NCBI GenBank assembly: GCA_012523655.1
Contig: JAAYTV010000043.1
Location: 1 to 6,927 of the forward strand
Source of the DNA: a bacterium
GTDB lineage: Bacteria > Zhuqueibacterota > Zhuqueibacteria > Residuimicrobiales > Residuimicrobiaceae
DNA: 6,927 bases
Direction: 5' to 3'
This document shows positions 1-5,624 of the stretch, one piece after another. Made by a program: the position numbers and the translations under genes. Under the pieces are notes generated by a model. That model did not search any database, was not told the DNA's origin, and saw only the letters and a program-made list of their open reading frames with translations. Positions within the stretch are counted from its first letter, which is position 1; each line of letters begins with the position of its first letter.

Positions 1-769
1 AATCTTCAATCTCATTTTTCAATTTGAGAAAATGCGCGTCCCGCTTGGTCTCCCGGGTTCTGGGATGCGGCAGAGGTACGTCGTATTCCTTGACGATGGA
101 AGCCGGTTTGCCGCCCATCACATAGATCTTGGTTCCGAGGAAAACCGCCTGATCGATGTCATGGGTCACCAGGATGATGGTGGACTGCAACTGCTGCCAG
201 AGCGTGCTCACCAGCAGGTCGATCTGCAGTGCGGTCTCATTATCCAGCCCGCGGTTGGGTTCGTCCATCAGCACGATGCCGGGATTGGCGATCAGACTGC
301 GGGCAATGACCACGCGCTGAACTTGTCCGCCTGAAAGCTTGCCGAACTTGCCGTATTTATGCTCATGGCCTTCCAACCCCACAGCCTTGATCATGTTCAT
401 GGCCCGTTGCGCCGCTTCCTTCGGATCAACGCCGCGGTAGAGCAGCGGCAGCATGACGTTCTTCAACACCGTATAATGTTCCAGAGCGGACGGCTCCTGG
501 AAGACCATGGAGATCGGAACCCTCTCGTCCCGCTGTTTGCCGTGGATCAGCACCTGTCCGGCATAGGGCTCCATCAGTCCGGCGATGTATTTCAACACCG
601 TGGTTTTACCGCACCCGGACTTGCCTAAAATGACGATGAACTCTCCCTGGCTGGGGATGTCCTCGATGAGCAGATTAAAGTTTTTCACGATGTAGGTGGC
701 GCCGTGATCGTAGCTGGTGGCGATATCTTTCAACTCGATGATGTCCGGCAGATTGGTATTGTTTGTCAT
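1..769 (-). CDS. ABC transporter ATP-binding protein, NitT/TauT (SsuB/TauB-like) class, C-terminus cut by window edge
   Basis: Cytoplasmic ATPase that would power the permease encoded just upstream. The 256 visible codons contain all expected motifs: Walker A GKSGCGKTT (residues 49-57), Q-loop glutamine 91 in VFQEPSALEHYTV, signature LSGGQ (145-149), Walker B IVLMDEP (165-171) and the H-loop His203 in VTHDIDQA. The tail (YVMGGKPASIVKEYDVPLPHP) resembles the end of SsuB/TauB-type ATPases, which are usually 250-270 residues, so only a few residues should be missing. The ATG at 769 is chosen because GAGAGG lies 5 nt upstream. This site overlaps the permease stop codon, and the genes are 9 nt apart, suggesting coupled translation. 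One oddity is that the segment after Walker B reads PNRGLDNET, where relatives usually have PF(G/S)ALD. The active-site residues are intact, so it should hydrolyse ATP. The substrate is unknown. Confidence 0.93.
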   Translation of the reverse strand, partial: MTNNTNLPDIIELKDIATSYDHGATYIVKNFNLLIEDIPSQGEFIVILGKSGCGKTTVLKYIAGLMEPYAGQVLIHGKQRDERVPISMVFQEPSALEHYTVLKNVMLPLLYRGVDPKEAAQRAMNMIKAVGLEGHEHKYGKFGKLSGGQVQRVVIARSLIANPGIVLMDEPNRGLDNETALQIDLLVSTLWQQLQSTIILVTHDIDQAVFLGTKIYVMGGKPASIVKEYDVPLPHPRTRETKRDAHFLKLKNEIED

Positions 770-778
770 GGCCGCCTC

Positions 779-1573
779 TCAACTGTATTTAAACGGAAAC
801 GCTTTGCGGTCCAGCATCCGCAACAGCAGATCAAACGCATAGCCCACGCCCACCATCATGATGATCAGCGCATACAACTTTTCCGTCTGATTCTGCCGAA
901 AATAGAGGTTATAGATCAACGCGCCGATGCCGCCCTCCTGTTTATTGATCAATTCTACGTACACGTCATAGGTCCAGCTGAAGGCAACAATATTGATAAA
1001 ATCCGTCGACACCCGCGAAAGCACATGGGGTACGAACACCGTGCGGATGATCTGCCATTTGCTCGCGCCCAGCGTTTTGACCGCATCGACATACACCTGG
1101 GGCGTCTCCTGAATGCGGCCCACCACCGCGGTGATCAGATAGACCAGAATCGCAAAGGTGAGAAACTGTATCTTCATCATCATGTAGATGCCAAAGGCCG
1201 CCATGAACAGAACGATGGTGGCGGTGAGCGGAATGTACCGGGTCGCCTGAATATAACCGCCGAACAGAGCGTTGAACACCGGAAATAGACCGATGATAAA
1301 ACCGATGGGCAGGGAGATCAGAGCGCCCTCGATCCAACCGGCGATGTTCATGAACACGGTCAATCCAAGATGATGGAACATGCGATCACGGCTGATCAAT
1401 TCAGGAAAACTGGCCAGGATGGCAAAGGGCGATGGAATAATATGCGGATTAACGATGCGCAGCTTAACCGCCAACCACCAGATGAGCACGATCGCCGCCA
1501 ATCCAATCAAACCGATCTTGAGTTTGGTTGACTTGGCAAGCACGCCGCGCAACTCAAAGAGAGGGGAATTCAT
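779..1573 (-). CDS. ABC transporter permease, NitT/TauT (SsuC/TauC-like) class
   Basis: Inner-membrane channel subunit of a binding-protein-dependent importer (BPD_transp_1 family), 264 aa, a normal length for the class. Hydrophobic segments are visible near residues 19-38, 70-99, 113-132, 136-152, 190-207 and 232-252, consistent with about six membrane passes. The EAA loop that docks on the ATPase is at 161-182 (YVDAVKTLGASKWQ... ending in VFVP) with its conserved Gly169. The HIIPSPFAI stretch (44-52) resembles the conserved LPPPSEV start of SsuC relatives. The ATG at 1573 is preferred over an adjoining in-frame TTG at 1576, because AGGAG (1580-1584) is 6 nt from the ATG but only 3 nt from the TTG. 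It follows the binding-protein gene after a 177-nt gap and precedes the ATPase by 9 nt. Only one permease gene is seen, so it probably acts as a homodimer. Confidence 0.92.
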   Translation of the reverse strand: MNSPLFELRGVLAKSTKLKIGLIGLAAIVLIWWLAVKLRIVNPHIIPSPFAILASFPELISRDRMFHHLGLTVFMNIAGWIEGALISLPIGFIIGLFPVFNALFGGYIQATRYIPLTATIVLFMAAFGIYMMMKIQFLTFAILVYLITAVVGRIQETPQVYVDAVKTLGASKWQIIRTVFVPHVLSRVSTDFINIVAFSWTYDVYVELINKQEGGIGALIYNLYFRQNQTEKLYALIIMMVGVGYAFDLLLRMLDRKAFPFKYS

Positions 1574-1683
1574 CAATCTCTCCTGTGCTGAGTGATAGAG
1601 TGATTAAAGGAGAAGGAACCCGCCTGGCGTCATCAGGGGAATGAAAATAGAACAGGGGACATCGCGCCGGCCGAGTAAAGTCT

Positions 1684-1725
1684 TGCACGGCTCGCCGGGG
1701 AAAAAGCCGTCCGGCGCGCCGTGCA
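1684..1725 (-). promoter_or_regulatory. strong intercistronic hairpin between binding-protein and permease genes
   Basis: On the minus-strand transcript, TGCACGGC (1725-1718) pairs perfectly with GCCGTGCA (1691-1684). After one G/A mismatch, CGCCGG pairs with CCGGCG around a 12-nt loop, giving 14 base pairs in all. It begins 25 nt after the stop codon of the binding-protein gene. No U-run follows the right arm, so it is not a standard terminator. By analogy with hairpins that follow binding-protein genes in other ABC operons, it may protect the upstream mRNA or reduce read-through into the permease and ATPase genes. The loop contains GGCTTTTT, which could form a weak alternative terminator with GCC of the stem. 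That alternative is speculative. Confidence 0.65.
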
Positions 1726-1750
1726 TGCGCGACAGCGCACCCGATGGCCT

Positions 1751-3247
1751 TTACAGCAGCGAGCACTCGGCGCGACGATTGAGCGCACGTCCCTCTTCTG
1801 TATCATTACTGGCCATGGGTTGATCCGGACCTTTGCCATCATAGACGAATTGATTCGGACTCAGACCATAGGTCTCGACAAAGAAAGCGACGATCGCTCT
1901 GGCGCGGCGGCGCGAGAGCTCGATGTTGTATTCGCGTGTGCCCACGTTATCGGTGTGACCGACGATGCGAAACCTGGAATTTCGGTTCATGGCCACGATC
2001 TTGCCATACTCGTTTTTCAATTTCAGCTTTTCGATCGGCTCCAGGATCGACGAATTGAAATCAAAATTGACGCGCACCAGCTTGGTAGCCACAGCCGGTC
2101 GCGTGAGCATGTCGGTGGTGGGCGGCGTAAAAGTCGCAGAAGCCTGGGGGAGGTGTTCAGAGCCGGTCAGGGAGATCGCATTAACGACGCTGACATTGGA
2201 TACATTTCGCCAACCCGGCACCGACGGAGCCACCAGGCCCAGTTCCTGATAGGTTTTGCAGGCTTCATCATAAACCATCTCGGCGGTGACTCCCTTATAG
2301 CCCGGATTCAGGCCGAAAAATCCGCGGTTGTCTCCATAGGTGGCAAAGCGGACCTTTTCAAAGGTTGCCAGCCAATAATCCTCACTGGTGCCGCTGTATC
2401 CGGCGGTCATGATCCGGGCGGCGCGGCTGCGCGCAGCCGGCTGCGTGTTGAGCTCCGCAGCGCCTTTCATCCAACCCTCGACGAACTTTTGGACATCCTT
2501 GGCGCGCTTGTCGATCAGATCCTGGCTGCAGAACATGATGCCGAACAACATCTCGGAAGCCTCCTGGGTGCTTTTGAGTACATGAGAGCCGGGAACCCGT
2601 TGCAGCACCGCCTGGTCATCCGGCGACCACCCCACTACCGCATCCAATTGCCCGGTCTCACAGGCCTTGAACGCCTGCGGCACTTCCTGAACCTCGATCG
2701 CCTGAATGCTTCTCATGGACATATTGGCTGCTTTGAGCATATTCAACAGCAACCACTGCGACGGCGTGCCTGGAACAAATCCGACCTTGCGGCCGGCGAG
2801 ATCGGCCATAGACCGCACCTCGGAGGTGGCGAGGATTACATCCGCACCCTGGGATTTATCAGTGAGATAGAAAATCCTTGGTTTGAACGACATCAGCTCT
2901 TGCAGTCCGATGGGATAGGCGTCCACCGTCAGCACCAGAATATCCAATTGCCCGGTCTTCCAGGCCTGGATGGCATCGGGGATCACATCCATCACTGTGA
3001 ACTTGACGTCCAGTCCGTAATCCTTCTTGTAGCGTGATTCCTCGTTGGGCGACAGGCCGTTGTTGAAATAGGGCCCCGGCGCCATACCGGAATAGGTGAC
3101 CAAATGCACGCGCAGGGCGCCGCTGCTCTCTGGCAGGTAGGTGTAAGCGACATAGCCCACCACGCCGATGATGATGAGACCGATAAGTATTTTGGCAAAC
3201 GGCGTCAGCCCGCCCTTTCTTTCACCAGAAGGAAATTGATCAGCCAT
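1751..3247 (-). CDS. membrane-anchored NMT1/SsuA-like substrate-binding protein fused to an OmpA-like peptidoglycan-binding domain
   Basis: A 498-aa three-part protein. Residues 16-38 form one transmembrane segment (FAKILIGLIIIGVVGYVAY) with basic residues before it. No signal-peptidase site or lipobox Cys is visible, so it is probably a signal anchor with the rest in the periplasm. Residues 45-340 form a type II periplasmic binding domain like those of nitrate, sulfonate and taurine importers. It has a repeated TGQLD motif at 98-102 and 198-202 and the typical DLAGRKVGFVPGT segment (149-161). After a Pro/Thr/Ala-rich linker, residues 390-497 form an OmpA_C domain with VNFDFNSS, GHTDNVG and LSRRRARAI. 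Asp433 and Arg448 match the two residues that bind diaminopimelate in OmpA relatives. Start ATG 3247 has GGAGGG 7 nt upstream. It presumably delivers solute to the downstream permease while tethered to the wall. The ligand is unknown. Similar fusions may exist in databases under names such as phosphate-binding/OmpA family protein; phosphate specificity is not supported here. Confidence 0.9.
   Translation of the reverse strand: MADQFPSGERKGGLTPFAKILIGLIIIGVVGYVAYTYLPESSGALRVHLVTYSGMAPGPYFNNGLSPNEESRYKKDYGLDVKFTVMDVIPDAIQAWKTGQLDILVLTVDAYPIGLQELMSFKPRIFYLTDKSQGADVILATSEVRSMADLAGRKVGFVPGTPSQWLLLNMLKAANMSMRSIQAIEVQEVPQAFKACETGQLDAVVGWSPDDQAVLQRVPGSHVLKSTQEASEMLFGIMFCSQDLIDKRAKDVQKFVEGWMKGAAELNTQPAARSRAARIMTAGYSGTSEDYWLATFEKVRFATYGDNRGFFGLNPGYKGVTAEMVYDEACKTYQELGLVAPSVPGWRNVSNVSVVNAISLTGSEHLPQASATFTPPTTDMLTRPAVATKLVRVNFDFNSSILEPIEKLKLKNEYGKIVAMNRNSRFRIVGHTDNVGTREYNIELSRRRARAIVAFFVETYGLSPNQFVYDGKGPDQPMASNDTEEGRALNRRAECSLL
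2642..2967. repeat. 26-bp direct repeat (24/26 identical) inside the binding-protein gene, 300 bp apart
   Basis: The stretches 2642-2667 and 2942-2967 share ATCCAATTGCCCGGTCT followed, after two differing bases, by CAGGCCT. They are exactly 300 bp (100 codons) apart and in the same reading frame. They encode KACETGQLD and QAWKTGQLD, equivalent positions in the two lobes of the binding domain. A motif of this kind in both lobes is common in type II binding proteins. The near-identity at DNA level, including synonymous positions, is more than protein conservation requires. Confidence 0.85.
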
Positions 3248-3289
3248 GAGTATACCCTCCTATTAAATGCTCGTGTAGCGGAAATGCCC

Positions 3290-4402
3290 TTACCAGCTGT
3301 ATTTTTTCTTTTCTTCCGTCTTGGGCGCCGCTTGCACCGGCACCAGTTCCCGCGTGTCGCCGCTTTTAACGATGGCGAACACCTGGTTCTTGTCTCCGGA
3401 GGACATGGCCTGGCCGGCCTTGTCGATGTTTTCGGCCTGTTGCATCAGCTGATCCGACGCCTGGTCCCACTGCTCAAGCGTTTTCATCATCGCATCCTCG
3501 CTGACCATGTCATGCAGTTCGGGTTCGGCCATGAACTGCGGCGCCACCTGCATGAACCGGTCCACCTGGCCGGTGAACAGCGCGATTTGGTTTTGCACGT
3601 ATTTAACCGACATTTCATAAATGTCCGAATGATCGTCTCCGCCCAGCACGCTGGAAGTGGCCTGGGTCGCCTTGGCCATGGCCTGGGCTTCCCGATAATC
3701 CGCGGACAGGGTGTCGGCGAAAAACTTGGTCTTGTCGCGATAAAACTCAAAAGCCTGCTGCATCTTTTTCATGATCTGACAATATCTTTCCGCCCGCTCG
3801 AACCGCTTGGACGATTTGTCCAGATTGCCCTGCAGCATGCCGGCCTCGCTGGAGATTTTCTGAAACTGATACCGTTTCTCTTCATCGGTCCACTGATTGT
3901 TCTTGTAGTACCGGTTTTTCAGGGTCTCCGCCTGTTGCATGCGATCACGGATCTGCTGCTGATAGGTCTCAATATTATTCTTAATCTCATTGCGAATGCC
4001 GTAAACGCGGTCTGCGGCGCCGCGGATGGTCTGCAGTTTTTCACCCAGATATTCGTTGACATAGGCATAGATGATATCCAGCGGACCGGTCTTGATCATC
4101 AGGGAAGTGAACCAGCGATAGAATTTGGCGCGCCAGAAATAAAGGATGGCACGGAATTTTTTACTGGTAAAAAGAAACCAGAGCAACGCCGCCAATCCCA
4201 CCAATGCACCCAGCACCACCATCTTGCCGACGATGCCGATCGCCATGGTCAATAATCCGAGGATAAAAGGCGCAGCGGCATAAAAACCAAAAGCCAAAGC
4301 AATCAGGACCAGCACCGTGCCGAAATTGCCCCACGCTTTTTCACGCTTGGAGATGAAAGAACCAACTTTGTCTGCACCTGGCAGGGTGGGCATATCACTC
4401 AT
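3290..4402 (-). CDS. membrane protein with N-terminal transmembrane hairpin and long coiled-coil region, function unknown
   Basis: I do not recognise a named family. The 370-aa product has a short charged N-terminus, two long hydrophobic segments (about 28-50 and 58-79), then a basic, aromatic juxtamembrane stretch (KKFRAILYFWRAKFYRWF, 81-98). A long, mostly helical, Gln/Lys/Glu-rich region follows (about 120-330) with coiled-coil character, ending in a Lys-rich tail KTEEKKKYSW. The positive charges after the second segment suggest that both ends lie in the cytoplasm. Start ATG 4402 is supported by AAGGAGG (4408-4414) 5 nt upstream; another ATG at 4393 lacks a site at suitable spacing. It starts 16 nt after the coiled-coil gene and ends 42 nt before the binding-protein fusion, so it is very likely co-transcribed with the transporter. 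It could be a scaffold or regulator for the ABC complex or a membrane-integrity protein. Both are inference. Confidence 0.85.
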   Translation of the reverse strand: MSDMPTLPGADKVGSFISKREKAWGNFGTVLVLIALAFGFYAAAPFILGLLTMAIGIVGKMVVLGALVGLAALLWFLFTSKKFRAILYFWRAKFYRWFTSLMIKTGPLDIIYAYVNEYLGEKLQTIRGAADRVYGIRNEIKNNIETYQQQIRDRMQQAETLKNRYYKNNQWTDEEKRYQFQKISSEAGMLQGNLDKSSKRFERAERYCQIMKKMQQAFEFYRDKTKFFADTLSADYREAQAMAKATQATSSVLGGDDHSDIYEMSVKYVQNQIALFTGQVDRFMQVAPQFMAEPELHDMVSEDAMMKTLEQWDQASDQLMQQAENIDKAGQAMSSGDKNQVFAIVKSGDTRELVPVQAAPKTEEKKKYSW

Positions 4403-4418
4403 AACATCCTCCTTGGAA

Positions 4419-5186
4419 TTATTTGACGCTCTTTAAATGCATCTGCAGATTCTGTCTCAGTTGATTCAATCGCCGCTGATGGGCGTCGAGAGCGGCGTTG
4501 AAACGGACCTCCCGCTCACCCTTCTTCCGTTCCAACTGATTGATTTCACTCTCCACCACCACACGCTGCGAAATCAGCTGACTGCGTTCCTCCTCGAGCT
4601 TTTTCTTCTCCGCATTTCGGGCAGCGATAAATGATTCCAACTCTTTTTCAATCGCCTGCAATCGGCTCTCACGCGCCTGAATGCCCTCACCGATCTCCTG
4701 GGATTTTCTACGCACTTGGCCAAGGTTGGCCTGATACCCCTGCTCGTTCTGGAGTTTGAATTCCCGCTTTTCCACATCAAGCACCTGATCCAGACGATCC
4801 AGGGTTTTCAACAGACCGGCAAACGTCAAGGTGACTCCGCGCGCCTTGACCGCAGTCTGCGCCGCATGAAACGCCAGTTGATAGCGGGTGGGTTCGTCGA
4901 GATTGGGAAATTTTTCATTGATCACCGCCATCTGGTTGTAAAACTCGGCAGCATCCGTATCCATGGCCTTGTTCAGTTCCGCCTCCACAGCCTGGTAAAA
5001 AGCCTGATCCACTTCCACCGGCGCTGCAGCCGGCTGAATCACAGGCGCTGAGGCCGGACTTGCTGTGGCAACGGAAGAAAGCGGGGACAGAGTGGGATCC
5101 AATCCGATCGGCTCCAGACGCGGCTGCTCTTTTTCCTTCCAAAAGATCTCGATCGCCGCTTTTTTCAGTTTTTTTAGGTCAGCCAT
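4419..5186 (-). CDS. soluble coiled-coil protein with amphipathic Lys-rich N-terminus, function unknown
   Basis: First gene of the operon, 255 aa, no signal peptide or membrane segment. Residues 2-20 (DLKKLKKAAIEIFWKEKE) could form an amphipathic helix able to lie on a membrane. Residues 30-58 are a low-complexity Pro/Ala/Ser linker. Residues 59-125 look like a compact helical domain containing EFYNQMAVINEKFPNLDEP. Residues 131-253 are heptad-rich and highly charged, typical of a long coiled coil. The layout loosely recalls PspA/IM30-type membrane-surface proteins, but I see no diagnostic motif and do not assign that family. The frame stays open upstream to a TTG at 5291. The ATG at 5186 is chosen because AAGGA sits 9 nt upstream, the candidate promoter lies inside the longer version, and the MADLKKLKK start is natural. 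The next gene begins 16 nt after its stop. Confidence 0.82.
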   Translation of the reverse strand: MADLKKLKKAAIEIFWKEKEQPRLEPIGLDPTLSPLSSVATASPASAPVIQPAAAPVEVDQAFYQAVEAELNKAMDTDAAEFYNQMAVINEKFPNLDEPTRYQLAFHAAQTAVKARGVTLTFAGLLKTLDRLDQVLDVEKREFKLQNEQGYQANLGQVRRKSQEIGEGIQARESRLQAIEKELESFIAARNAEKKKLEEERSQLISQRVVVESEINQLERKKGEREVRFNAALDAHQRRLNQLRQNLQMHLKSVK

Positions 5187-5200
5187 AAGGACGAATCCTT
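5187..5200 (-). promoter_or_regulatory. ribosome binding site inside a small UUCG hairpin
   Basis: The minus-strand leader directly before ATG 5186 reads AAGGATTCGTCCTT, a perfect 5-bp inverted repeat around a TTCG loop. The AAGGA arm is also the only plausible Shine-Dalgarno sequence for the first operon gene, 9 nt from the start codon. If the hairpin forms, it would hide the site and could tune translation. The stem is short and closed by A-U, so its stability is modest. Confidence 0.5.
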
Positions 5201-5250
5201 TATAAGTAATAAATAAACAATAGAGAAGCTCAATGGTTTTCTCATCTAAT

Positions 5251-5279
5251 AGTATATTAATATTGATAGTTATTAGCAA
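5251..5279 (-). promoter_or_regulatory. sigma70-like promoter for the five-gene operon
   Basis: On the minus strand, TTGCTA (5279-5274, 4 of 6 to TTGACA) is followed after exactly 17 bp by TATACT (5256-5251, 5 of 6 to TATAAT). Transcription would start near 5244, giving a leader of about 58 nt before ATG 5186. A perfect 10-bp palindrome, ATATTAATAT (5254-5263), overlaps the -10 element and part of the spacer and could be a repressor half-site pair, although AT-rich palindromes arise easily by chance. Confidence 0.55.
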
Positions 5280-5463
5280 GTAAATTCGCAATGCGGCAAA
5301 AAAAACCGCTGAGCCGTAAGCCCCGCCGTTCCAGCGTTCCTCCAGGTTCGCACGGTATACGAAAGCTTCAGCCGACGTGTTCCATCATTCAGAGAAGAAC
5401 TATTACACGCACAATGAGCGCCGGTTTCATCCACAGCCCCTTGTTTATGCCTGAAAAAAAAAC

Positions 5464-5492
5464 TTGCTATTCAGCTTTGCATTCAATATTTT
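5464..5492 (+). promoter_or_regulatory. candidate promoter for gdhA
   Basis: TTGCTA (5464-5469) and TATTTT (5487-5492, 4 of 6 to consensus) are separated by 17 bp, with a run of nine A bases immediately upstream (5454-5462) that could act as an UP-like element. The leader would be about 125 nt. The -10 element is weak, and other AT-rich hexamers nearby could serve instead. Confidence 0.35.
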
Positions 5493-5624
5493 GCCCAGTT
5501 GTAAAAAATAATGACAAACCTTTTCTGCTCTGGGAAATAATCTGCCGGTCGCCAACACCATCCGCCGTCACCTGATTGTTCCTATCCAAGCTCATGCTTG
5601 TATGCATCCAGGAGGAAGAAAAAC

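Larger units (their letters stand above)
5187..5624. other. divergent intergenic region, 438 bp, no supported gene
   Basis: AT-rich spacer between the two divergent units. It holds one promoter candidate for each side, the hairpin at the operon ribosome binding site, and a small inverted repeat GAGAA/TTCTC (5223-5227 with 5239-5243) near the expected 5' end of the operon mRNA. The middle part (about 5290-5450) contains a run of eight A bases after GCGGC and otherwise shows no convincing signal. An open frame at 5291-5575 on the plus strand has no ribosome binding site and no recognisable protein character. Near the gdhA start, CAAGC/GCTTG (5587-5600) could form a 5-bp stem in the leader. Confidence 0.7.

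Noticed and set aside
704..1288. 194-aa open frame on the plus strand
   Set aside because: Antisense to the permease, which has family motifs; His/Asp/Arg-rich shadow without a start signal.
1634..1659. 7-bp direct repeat CAGGGGA, copies 19 bp apart, in the gap before the permease
   Set aside because: Too short to separate from chance, and no associated promoter elements are seen.
1721..3037. 438-aa open frame on the plus strand
   Set aside because: Lies antisense to the binding-protein fusion, whose domains are clear. The frame has no ribosome binding site and a composition typical of a reversed GC-rich gene.
3104..4255. 383-aa open frame on the plus strand
   Set aside because: Antisense to the membrane coiled-coil gene and rich in His/Leu/Arg, as expected from reading a helical gene backwards. 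The minus-strand gene has a strong ribosome binding site and coherent protein features.
5187..5291. N-terminal extension of the first operon protein to a TTG at 5291
   Set aside because: No ribosome binding site at the TTG. The extension would contain the promoter candidate, and ATG 5186 has AAGGA at good spacing.
5292..5310. GCGG/CCGC pairing around an A-run as a possible terminator
   Set aside because: Only 4 bp with the A-run in the loop and no following T-run. No gene converges on this point, so a terminator is not expected.
5291..5575. 94-aa open frame on the plus strand in the intergenic region
   Set aside because: No Shine-Dalgarno sequence, no recognisable domain, low-complexity basic start, and it covers the gdhA promoter candidate.
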